Origin: a virus
IMG/VR virus record: IMGVR_UViG_3300010933_000065
Coordinates: 1 to 27,092 of that record
Direction: 5' to 3' (one strand)
DNA length: 27,092 nucleotides
Below are positions 1 through 6,377 of the stretch, piece after piece; within the stretch, counting starts at the first letter, position 1; every line of letters starts with the position of its first letter. The notes beneath the pieces are model-generated. The model saw only the letters and a program-made list of their open reading frames with translations. It was not told the DNA's origin and searched no databases. Both the position numbers and the translations under genes were made by a program.

Positions 1-279
1 CATCCTGAAACAGAATCTTTTATTCATTTTACAAAGGATGGAGTCATAAAAATTAAGGCTGATAAACTTGATCTGATTGGCAATACTAAAATGTCTGGAT
101 CAAGTTTTCAGTTCGTATTTGCTGGAAACGACTTCAATTTTATTGGCGCTACAGTTCAAATTCTGGGATTAGTTTCTATTAAACTTATTGGGACTACAAC
201 GATTGAGGGAAGACTATTTCTAGACCATACACATTCAGGCGTAGAACCTGGAGCTGGGAACACAGGTGGTGTTAACTAA
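1..279 (+). CDS. Baseplate spike / assembly protein V (Mu gp45-like), C-terminal part
   Basis: The reading frame is open from the first base of the window, so only the last 92 residues are present. It ends with a repeated beta-strand pattern (KIKADKLDLIGNTKMSG, then IGATVQILGLVSIKL) followed by the tip motif FLDHTHSGVEPGAGNTGG. The HTHSG.(Q/E)PG..NTGG ending is the hallmark of the central baseplate spike (Mu gp45, P2 gpV), in which histidines bind a metal ion at the membrane-piercing apex. The stop codon overlaps the next start (TAATG), so it is translationally coupled to gp46. The upstream OB-fold part lies outside the window. Confidence 0.85.
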   Translation, partial: HPETESFIHFTKDGVIKIKADKLDLIGNTKMSGSSFQFVFAGNDFNFIGATVQILGLVSIKLIGTTTIEGRLFLDHTHSGVEPGAGNTGGVN

Positions 280-1430
280 TGACTGTTGGTATCGACGCTT
301 GCTTAAAGCAAATAGCTGGTGATTTATATGACGTTGATATCGGCGTTAATGGCGATATTTTATCTGTAGATTTTTTTGATACCGCAATTATAGTCAGTTT
401 GTTTGCTGAGCGTAGAGCTGATGAATCTGAAGTAGTAGAATCTAGATTGCGTCGTGGCTGGATAGGTAATGAAGGCACTCCTAATTTTGAAATCGGTTCT
501 AAGATTTGGCTTTATGAGCAATCCAGGCTGACTAGAACTGTACTTAACGGGATAACTATAGCTGCGAGACAAGCGCTACAGACGCTTGTAGATGAAGGCT
601 TTGCTACTCAAATTAAAAGCGTTGATGCTGTTATAACCACTACTGGTATTAGCCTTAACGTTATAATTAATCGACCAAATTCTAAAGTTGATAAGAGATA
701 CTTTACTCTGTGGGACAATACAGCATTGCCTTGTCCTGATATACCGAATAATATTATTTTTAATCTTACCAATGAAGATGGCGGAATGAATTTATTTGAA
801 AAATTGGGTTATCCAAGTAATCCGGTTGATATTGTAGTAAATTTTCCAAGTGTTTTTATTGCTGTACCAGTGGCACAAGCTTCTTTTTCAACTGGTGGAC
901 CTTGGCATCCAGATACTACAATATTGTTGTTTATCCCGAATGGTGGAGTATTGGTAGGTGGTGGTGGTAAAGGTGGAAATGGCGGTGGAGATCTTGTTGA
1001 TGGTAGTATAGGTGGAGGTGGAGGTGGCGGCCCATCTTGGGGGCTTGGTGGAAAATCTGATGATGGTGCTCACGACGGTGGTGATGCTGGTTTATTTGTA
1101 AGTTCTGGTGGTTCAGTTGGAGCTATTTCTGGTGCTACGTCAACTCATCCTGCTACTGATGGAGACAGAGGATTCCCAAGTATTGAAATGTTACATGCTA
1201 TATCATTAATAAATCATGGCATACTTTTTAGCGGAAGTGGTGGCGGAGGTGGTGGTAGTGAAGATGTAGGATCTGGTGGCAATGGTGGATCTTTATTTGG
1301 TGATGGGCTTGGTTTTGATGGAACTGGAACTTCTCCTGGACTTGGCGGAACAAGAGGCCCAGCTATCAAAACAAATGGTAACGATATATTTCTTATAGTT
1401 GCTGGCGCAATTAATGGAGGCATAGAATAA
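279..1430 (+). CDS. gp46-like baseplate wedge protein fused to a glycine-rich adhesin-like domain
   Basis: Residues 1-145 match Mu gp46 (GP46 family): ..GDLYDVDIGVNGDILSVD.. and SRLRRGWIGNE.., ending with the LTVNFTRP-like strand ISLNVIINRPNSK. Family members usually stop near 130-150 residues. This one continues to 383. Residues 185-225 form beta strands (VDIVVNFPSVFIAVPV, TTILLFIPNGGVLVG) that lead into a region (225-362) rich in GGGG, GGNGG and GGGGGGG runs. It closes with GPAIKTNGNDIFLIVAGAINGGIE. That strand-turn-polyglycine-strand layout resembles the glycine-rich receptor-binding tips of phage fibres (T-even gp38 type, polyglycine-II sandwich). It sits between spike and baseplate J genes with 1-nt overlaps on both sides. 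The gp46 part is secure; adhesin function for the tail is inference. Confidence 0.82.
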   Translation: MTVGIDACLKQIAGDLYDVDIGVNGDILSVDFFDTAIIVSLFAERRADESEVVESRLRRGWIGNEGTPNFEIGSKIWLYEQSRLTRTVLNGITIAARQALQTLVDEGFATQIKSVDAVITTTGISLNVIINRPNSKVDKRYFTLWDNTALPCPDIPNNIIFNLTNEDGGMNLFEKLGYPSNPVDIVVNFPSVFIAVPVAQASFSTGGPWHPDTTILLFIPNGGVLVGGGGKGGNGGGDLVDGSIGGGGGGGPSWGLGGKSDDGAHDGGDAGLFVSSGGSVGAISGATSTHPATDGDRGFPSIEMLHAISLINHGILFSGSGGGGGGSEDVGSGGNGGSLFGDGLGFDGTGTSPGLGGTRGPAIKTNGNDIFLIVAGAINGGIE

Positions 1431-2749
1431 TGGCACTTGATGTACCCAAGACAGCAACTGAAGTAGATCAACGTATGAAAGTTGATATTAGTAGGGAAGT
1501 CACAAATTCCAATCCATTCTTGAAGAACAGTTGGATTGGAGCACTCGCTACTGCTTTATCCAATAGAGTATTTGATTTTTACTTTGCTCTCAGAAGAGCA
1601 GAGCTTGAAGCAATTCCTGATACTGCGGTTCTAACTTTGGAGCAGTGGGCTGCTATTTGGAAAGTTCTACGCAAGGCAGCTTCTCCAGCTAGTGGAAGGT
1701 TAGCTGTGATTGGAACTGCTGGCGGAGTTATTATAACTGGGGCTGACGCTACATCCTGGGTTGCTAGTGGTGGAGAAGTGTACAAGGCAACTGCCGGTGG
1801 TAGCATAGCTTTACAATCACTTAGTGTAGCATCAATTACTAGAGTTGGATCAGTGGCAACTCTCACCACAGATAATGATCATCTTATAGCTTCAAACGTT
1901 TTGATTACAGTTACTGGAGCTGGTAAAATCCAATACAATGTAACTAACTTAATTTGTACAGTAACAGGCCCAAAAACTCTAACGTATGCTGTAACTGGTT
2001 CACCAGCTACTCCTGCTACTGGGACTATACTTCTTGGATTTACTTCTGTATCAATTCCAGTTCAATCTGATGATTTTGGACTAAATCAAAATCAGCTTCT
2101 TGATACTGTGCTTACTCTGCAAAGCCCTATCACAGATGTAAATAACAAAGCTAGCGTGGATACTGGAACGCTTGGAAGTGGAGCTGATCAAGAAACTCTT
2201 GACGCTTTGAATGATAGATTTACTAACAAAATTCAGAATCCTATCGCTAATTTTAACGTAAGTGATATATCAGAAGCTGCTAAGGCCATAGCCGGTGTAA
2301 CAAGAGTATTCATCCAAGAAATAACTCCGGTAGTTGGTGCTGTTACAATTCATTTCATGAGAGATAATGATCCTTCTCCAATACCGGATGCATCAGAAGT
2401 TTTGGTTGTTAAAACAGCTATAGACGCTATAAAACCTGCTACTTCTGATACGCTTAGCGTTATTGTTTCTGCTCCAACTCCAATATCTACTGCGTTTACA
2501 TTTAGCGCGATATCTCCAAGTTCATCAACTATGAAAACCGCTATTGAAGATAGCTTGAAACAATTTTTCGCATCAGATCCGCTAGTCGGCGGGAACATAG
2601 TTGAAGAAGCATATAACGCAGCTATCTTTAACACAGTTGATTTGGTTACTGGTAAAAAGTTGGTGAGTTTTACTCTTACGGCTCCTGTGGGGGATATTGT
2701 AATAGCCGCCGGTGAAATAGGTACGTTAGGAAACGTTACGTTCACATGA
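1430..2749 (+). CDS. Baseplate J-like protein (Mu gp47 / P2 gpJ)
   Basis: The 439-residue length and N-terminal pattern (VDQRMKVDISREV near 12-24, NSWIGALATALSNRVFDFYF near 34-53, LEQWAAIWKV near 70-79) fit the baseplate J family. A variable beta-rich insert follows (about 90-240). The conserved late part reads ADQETLDALNDRFTNKIQNP and GVTRVFIQEITPVVGAVTIHFMRD, then VLVVKTAIDAIKPA. These proteins form the wedge that joins spike, tube and sheath and change shape when the tail contracts. It starts with TAATG overlap to the gp46-like gene and ends with an ATGA overlap to the next gene, so the block is one operon. Confidence 0.88.
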   Translation: MALDVPKTATEVDQRMKVDISREVTNSNPFLKNSWIGALATALSNRVFDFYFALRRAELEAIPDTAVLTLEQWAAIWKVLRKAASPASGRLAVIGTAGGVIITGADATSWVASGGEVYKATAGGSIALQSLSVASITRVGSVATLTTDNDHLIASNVLITVTGAGKIQYNVTNLICTVTGPKTLTYAVTGSPATPATGTILLGFTSVSIPVQSDDFGLNQNQLLDTVLTLQSPITDVNNKASVDTGTLGSGADQETLDALNDRFTNKIQNPIANFNVSDISEAAKAIAGVTRVFIQEITPVVGAVTIHFMRDNDPSPIPDASEVLVVKTAIDAIKPATSDTLSVIVSAPTPISTAFTFSAISPSSSTMKTAIEDSLKQFFASDPLVGGNIVEEAYNAAIFNTVDLVTGKKLVSFTLTAPVGDIVIAAGEIGTLGNVTFT

Positions 2750-3354
2750 TAAAAATTCCCATCGTACTATCGAAGCAGCAACAAGCGCAGGTAATCGCTA
2801 ATTACATGCCTGGAGGTAAAGCATTTGCAGCTAAAAATATTCTTGGAACGAATATCCGTAAGTGGCTGCTTGGATTCGCTAGAGAATTCTTGAGAGTTGA
2901 CGCTTTGATAGCTTTGTTCCGTGTTGATACAGTGCCTGATAAGACACAATATTACATAAGCGAATGGGAAAGTGCTGTAGGCATACCAGATGATTGTTTC
3001 AAGGGAACTGGAGATGATACTGAGCGTAGACTTCACATAATAATGAAACTAGCAAAATCAGGTTTGCAAACTGGACAAGATTTTGTAGATTTTGCTGCTA
3101 AGCTAGGCATTCCTATAGAAGTTGAAAGTGGAGCTATACATGGAGCGTTCCCATTCATATTCCCGATTAAATTTTATCCGTCCGGTGAAGCGGCGCATCA
3201 TACTATAATAGTCAGGGCTACTGAAACTATTGGCGCAACTTTTCCATATATATTTCCAATTGTGTTTGGAACAAATGATTTTGCTCTTTTGGAGTGCTTG
3301 TTTAAGAAACTGAAACCAGCGAATGTAGATGTAGTTTTTGAAAATCCATTTTAG
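2746..3354 (+). CDS. Tail protein gp48-like (DUF2313 / YmfQ family)
   Basis: The 202-residue product has the family features: an N-terminal MPGGKAF..KN segment, the helical stretch EFLRVDALIALFRVDTVPDKTQ, EWESAVGIPDDCFKG, and RRLHIIMKLAKSGLQTGQDFVDFAAKLG. Mu gp48 and P2 gpI are baseplate wedge components at the base of the tail fibres. Its place directly after the J-like gene (ATGA overlap) and before the fibre gene is the expected order. A local duplication is visible: IHGAFPFIFPIKF (about 132-144) and IGATFPYIFPIVF (about 163-175) are near copies, each about a beta hairpin. The stop is TAG, which shows amber is used as a normal stop in this phage. Confidence 0.82.
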   Translation: MIKIPIVLSKQQQAQVIANYMPGGKAFAAKNILGTNIRKWLLGFAREFLRVDALIALFRVDTVPDKTQYYISEWESAVGIPDDCFKGTGDDTERRLHIIMKLAKSGLQTGQDFVDFAAKLGIPIEVESGAIHGAFPFIFPIKFYPSGEAAHHTIIVRATETIGATFPYIFPIVFGTNDFALLECLFKKLKPANVDVVFENPF

Positions 3355-3364
3355 GAGATAGCAA

Positions 3365-4609
3365 ATGCAGGATCTCAACGACAAGGTTACGTCTGGCTCA
3401 CTAACCGCTGCCGAGTGGAATGAAGTACCGTCAGAGCTACAAAATATTATAACAGCGTGGGGTCAAGCTCTTTCTTCAGGTGATCTAGATCAACTTGCTA
3501 AGGGCGTTGCTGCTTACGCCGCTGCTAGCATGTTTTACACAGGTAGTGGACCGGCAAATGCTTATGTTGCTACTCCAATAACTGGAATTCAATCGCCTCC
3601 TAGTTATTTTGATGGAATGATAGTTAGGTTTAGAGTGCCTGCTGCTAATACTGGTGCGTCTACTGTAAATGTTAATGGTCTTGGTGTTAAGAGCATTTTT
3701 AGAGAGAATGGCGAAGCTCTTGCACCGAATGATCTAGTGCCCACTCGTGATACTTATCTTAGATACCATTCAGGACCAAATACATTTAGAGTTTCTAGAT
3801 GGTCTTCAGATGAATTTGTTGCTCTCCAGGGCAATCCTGCCAATCTAAAAATTGGACAACTAACTAGAACTAATATTGCAACTATTACGTTGAGCGCTGG
3901 CACTAATGACAATATCGTTATGACTATCAACGGTAAAATTCTTACTAGAGCTGCTGATCTAACTTTCAGTTTCACCGAGCTTGACACTGGAAGTGAACTC
4001 GCATCGACACCTTATTATATGTACATTAAGGATGTAGTTGGAGTCATGGTGGCAGTAGTTTCTGCTAGTGCGCCTATACTTCCTGGAGAAGCTGGAAGGG
4101 TTGGATACCATCCTACCCGCACAAATGAACTTTCTATCGGTGGATTCTGGAATGACGTCGGCTTTGACATTGTTCCTACAATTTGGACACCAGATGGTCA
4201 GGTTCTTTTCCTGAGGCATGATGCTGATCACGTACACGGTTTGACCGGAACAGCATTGACATCTTGGAGAACACAAGCTATCAATATCCCAGCTACAGCA
4301 ATTAGTACTATCATTAGTATGTCAGGTATTACTAGCGCAACTGGGAATGGAATGTTGATGGCCGCTCCAGATGGCGCTACTGGTGTTCTTGGAGCTGGCG
4401 TTGTAGATCCTGGCGCTGTTGGATTTGAACACACGCTACTTCACTCTGTTCATACTGGTTCAAATGACGGTAGTGGTGGCGACGTTCACGGTGAAATTCC
4501 AATTGTTACACCAGCAACTCCAGTTATTTCATACGGAACAACCAAGACTTATGCAAGCCTTAACATGATTGTACGTGGCTATCGTGATATTTTCTCCCCT
4601 AGGATCTGA
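3365..4609 (+). CDS. Tail fibre protein
   Basis: 414 residues, started at the ATG preceded by AGGAGATAGCAA. The N-terminal 110 residues carry a pattern common in phage and prophage fibres: MQDLNDKVTSGSLTAAEWNEV, then GSGPANAYVATP and NTGASTVNVNGLGVKSI. This part normally attaches the fibre to the baseplate. The rest is rich in short beta strands and small residues (IATITLSAGTNDNIVMTING, and IISMSGITSATGNGMLMAAP), typical of trimeric fibre shafts and tips. No separate chaperone gene follows; lysis genes start 6 nt downstream. The receptor cannot be predicted. Confidence 0.78.
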   Translation: MQDLNDKVTSGSLTAAEWNEVPSELQNIITAWGQALSSGDLDQLAKGVAAYAAASMFYTGSGPANAYVATPITGIQSPPSYFDGMIVRFRVPAANTGASTVNVNGLGVKSIFRENGEALAPNDLVPTRDTYLRYHSGPNTFRVSRWSSDEFVALQGNPANLKIGQLTRTNIATITLSAGTNDNIVMTINGKILTRAADLTFSFTELDTGSELASTPYYMYIKDVVGVMVAVVSASAPILPGEAGRVGYHPTRTNELSIGGFWNDVGFDIVPTIWTPDGQVLFLRHDADHVHGLTGTALTSWRTQAINIPATAISTIISMSGITSATGNGMLMAAPDGATGVLGAGVVDPGAVGFEHTLLHSVHTGSNDGSGGDVHGEIPIVTPATPVISYGTTKTYASLNMIVRGYRDIFSPRI

Positions 4610-4614
4610 GGATT

Positions 4615-4836
4615 ATGTACCAACAACTATTGGAACTTGTACCTGTTGTTGTACTTATCTCTGTTGCTTCTATGGCATGGAGGGGATCAAGAAAATTCAC
4701 AATCATTGAAGTAAAATTGGATCAAGCCGTAGAAAATACTGAAAAATGTGATGTGACTATAGACAAACTTGGACAACGTGTCGCATCAGTAGAAGGGCAA
4801 TTAGTAATAATGAATAAAAATGGGAGATCTCGATGA
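4615..4836 (+). CDS. Small membrane protein with coiled coil, lysis cassette
   Basis: 73 residues: one N-terminal membrane segment (about 4-22, LLELVPVVVLISVASMAW) followed by basic residues and a heptad-like helix (IEVKLDQAVENTEKCDVTIDKL). It starts 6 nt after the fibre stop behind GAGGATT and overlaps the endolysin start by 4 nt (ATGA type). The topology would place the helix in the cytoplasm or periplasm depending on insertion. It could be a holin accessory, an antiholin-like or XhlA-like protein, or unrelated. No family assignment is secure. Confidence 0.6.
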   Translation: MYQQLLELVPVVVLISVASMAWRGSRKFTIIEVKLDQAVENTEKCDVTIDKLGQRVASVEGQLVIMNKNGRSR

Positions 4837-5273
4837 GCAAATCATTCGATGATCTTGATCCTGCTACAGCGATGAGAGCCAGAGCTGTAGAAGCTGCTAT
4901 GGCAGCTTATGGGTATCCATTGAAAAGGATCAGAACATACGACAAGCTTAGTCGTCAGATGAAACTCTACAACCAGGGACGCACTACTCCTGGTAGAATC
5001 GTTACCAAAGTTAAGCGCGGTTGGCATAACCTCAGAAAAAACGGTAAGCCTAAGGCGAGAGCAATCGACTGGGCATTCAAGAAACAGAAACGTTTCCTTG
5101 GTCGCGACAACTGGAGTATGGATTGGCCTTGGGAGAGGCTAAGAAAAATTTGTGAAGCTTGCGATCTCAAGAAAACTTTGAAGTGGGATTATGGCCATTT
5201 TGTTGACACCAAAGGTGAAGAGAGCAAAGGCGAATCGTTCGCCGTTGCTTGGAGCAAGTCTGATAAAAACTAA
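4833..5273 (+). CDS. Endolysin, M15 family D,D/L,D-peptidase-like
   Basis: 146 residues with the zinc-peptidase pattern of family M15 (VanY / L-alanyl-D-glutamate peptidase endolysins). R41-QMKLYNQG is the usual substrate-side helix. H65 in GWHN and D79 in ARAIDW are the first two zinc ligands. D119 in KWDYGHF would be the general base and H122 the third ligand. The normal SxHxxGxAxD spacing is stretched here (H65 to D79), with a lysine/arginine-rich loop GKPKARAI between. The enzyme would cut peptide cross-links of the murein. There is no signal peptide, so a holin must release it. It overlaps the preceding membrane-protein gene by 4 nt, and a holin-like gene follows. Confidence 0.75.
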   Translation: MSKSFDDLDPATAMRARAVEAAMAAYGYPLKRIRTYDKLSRQMKLYNQGRTTPGRIVTKVKRGWHNLRKNGKPKARAIDWAFKKQKRFLGRDNWSMDWPWERLRKICEACDLKKTLKWDYGHFVDTKGEESKGESFAVAWSKSDKN

Positions 5274-5283
5274 GGAGCGCAAA

Positions 5284-5505
5284 ATGCTGGATCAAATATT
5301 CGGTGGAAAGCCGTGGTTCAAGAGCATGACAGGATGGGGAGCGTTGGTGCTCACGATGGCATGGACTTTGGTCCCCGGTCTTGCGGAGATGGGCGTTATC
5401 AGCCCTGAGACAACCGCAACTCTAACTGGAATGATGACCAAGGCTGGCTCTGTGCTTGGAATGCTCGGTATCCGTAAGGCAGCTACTACAGCGAACGTTA
5501 CGTAA
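5284..5505 (+). CDS. Holin candidate, small membrane protein
   Basis: The start at 5284 is chosen because AAGGAG lies 5 nt upstream; an upstream in-frame TTG would read inside the endolysin gene. The 73-residue product begins MLDQIFGGKPWFKSMTGWG, has one clear membrane segment (about 18-38, GALVLTMAWTLVPGLAEMGVI), a polar turn (SPETT), and a second, weaker glycine-rich helix (about 47-63). The layout 'KPWF.S...W..L', helix, turn, helix is frequent in small phage proteins placed next to endolysins and spanins. A pinholin or class II holin is the likeliest role, from position and topology only. Confidence 0.55.
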   Translation: MLDQIFGGKPWFKSMTGWGALVLTMAWTLVPGLAEMGVISPETTATLTGMMTKAGSVLGMLGIRKAATTANVT

Positions 5506-5726
5506 TGGGCGGAGGTGTAGCACTCGCCGCTCTCTTCAAGCTTGTTCTACCTATGTTCATGGGTATTATAATCTTGTGGAGAATTGTGAAAGCTGGATCC
5601 AACAAAGCAAAGAGAAAAATTGCCGAAACTGAGCTGGATGACAAGAGGGAGTTTGCCGAACGTGGTGAAGAATGGGATGGGCGTGGTGGCCTTGGCGGTA
5701 TTGTTCGCCGTAGGCTGCGCAAGTAG
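5505..5726 (+). CDS. i-spanin (Rz-like inner-membrane subunit)
   Basis: 73 residues: an N-terminal membrane anchor (about 5-26, VALAALFKLVLPMFMGIIIL) and then a highly charged helix (KRKIAETELDDKREFAERGEEW) that would extend across the periplasm. It ends in a short basic segment. The start overlaps the holin-candidate stop by 1 nt (TAATG). The call rests mainly on the overlapping lipoprotein gene in another frame, the genetic signature of i-/o-spanin pairs (lambda Rz/Rz1). It is shorter than most i-spanins. The stop is TAG. Confidence 0.65.
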   Translation: MGGGVALAALFKLVLPMFMGIIILWRIVKAGSNKAKRKIAETELDDKREFAERGEEWDGRGGLGGIVRRRLRK

Positions 5727-5907
5727 CAGCGGAAGCTGTGAGCGAGCAGCTTTCTGGGATAAGGAATGGAAACCTAAGGCTGAGTACGCTCAGGCTTTAT
5801 ACGATGCTTTTCATTACGCTGATAATGGGAAGCCACAGACGAATCCATATGTAGCTGAACGGCTAAACGATCTTGAGAAATTTTGCTATCAATTGAGGAT
5901 GAAGTAA
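5638..5907 (+). CDS. o-spanin lipoprotein (Rz1-like), overlapping the i-spanin gene
   Basis: It starts inside the i-spanin gene in the +1 frame and runs 181 nt past its stop. The product has a lipoprotein signal (GMGVVALAVLFAVGC, lipidated Cys at residue 27 of the 89-residue form) followed by SSSGSC. The lipobox has Ala rather than Leu at -3, which is a mild departure. The ATG at 5638 is preferred because it supplies Arg and Lys in the n-region. The ATG at 5677 has a better upstream GAAG but leaves only 13 uncharged residues before the Cys. The mature part is helical and charged (KEWKPKAEYAQALYDAF). Outer-membrane partner of the i-spanin, completing host envelope disruption. Confidence 0.68.
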   Translation: MTRGSLPNVVKNGMGVVALAVLFAVGCASSSGSCERAAFWDKEWKPKAEYAQALYDAFHYADNGKPQTNPYVAERLNDLEKFCYQLRMK

Positions 5908-6194
5908 TGGGAATCGCACTACATATTATCGCAGCAATGCTAATCGTGTTGGGCATTTCATTCAATGCTTTTATAGCAATCCCGCTGTTCGTTGTGCTTG
6001 GATTCTTCTGGGAGAAAACTCAGCATCGCTACGTATGGTCAATTCAAGATGGAAAACTTCATCGTGAAAAGACAGGTTTCTTTGGTTGGATTACAAAGCA
6101 CAGACTTCTTGAAGCTTCCGGCTGGCCTATTGGAGCAATCATCGCATCGGTTGCGTGGCTATTCATTCGGATGGCCTTAATTAACATCCTTTGA
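5907..6194 (+). CDS. Small membrane protein, last gene of the late operon
   Basis: 95 residues started at the ATG that overlaps the o-spanin stop by 1 nt (TAATG). The first 36 residues are almost entirely hydrophobic (ALHIIAAMLIVLGISFNAFI and on), long enough for one long or two short membrane helices. A soluble middle (HRYVWSIQDGKLHREKTG) follows, then a last membrane segment near 73-91. No family was recognised. It could be a second holin, an antiholin or a superinfection-exclusion protein; position alone does not decide. It ends in front of a hairpin-rich island where + and - transcription meet. Confidence 0.6.
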   Translation: MGIALHIIAAMLIVLGISFNAFIAIPLFVVLGFFWEKTQHRYVWSIQDGKLHREKTGFFGWITKHRLLEASGWPIGAIIASVAWLFIRMALINIL

Positions 6195-6350
6195 TGGCGC
6201 GCAGGTGCGAGCGCGTCAGCCAGTCCGGTCATGGATTGCGGCGGGTGGTTCATGGCCGGGCTCGGTCCGCTAGCGGGGATCCCGGATAGCTGGTCGGCCG
6301 TCGCTTCGCTACGCTTTAGCGGTTCGCCCCTATCGGATCTTATTAGAGTC
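6195..6350 (+). other. GC-rich, hairpin-dense island after the late genes
   Basis: No coding frame is seen. The first 110 bp are much richer in G+C than any neighbour. Hairpins seen by eye: GGCGCGC / GCGCGTC (about 6195-6217), CCGGTCATG / CATGGCCGG with a 17-nt loop (about 6226-6260), and the perfect palindrome CCGCTAGCGG (6267-6276). The imperfect pairs in the first two are G-U when read as + strand RNA and A-C when read as - strand RNA. This favours a structured + strand 3' end or small RNA over a - strand one. Confidence 0.45.
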
Positions 6351-6369
6351 TAGGTATCCGAAGTACCTA
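6351..6369. terminator. Possible weak terminator between convergent operons
   Basis: Perfect inverted repeat TAGGTA-TCCGAAG-TACCTA followed on the + strand by TTT. It lies between the last + strand gene and the stop of the polymerase gene on the - strand, where a terminator is expected. The stem is short and the U-tract poor, so the call is tentative. Confidence 0.3.
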
Positions 6370-6377
6370 TTTCCGAT

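Noticed and set aside
5677-5907. Shorter o-spanin start
   Set aside because: Kept only as an alternative: it removes all positive charges before the lipidated Cys, though its upstream GAAG is good.
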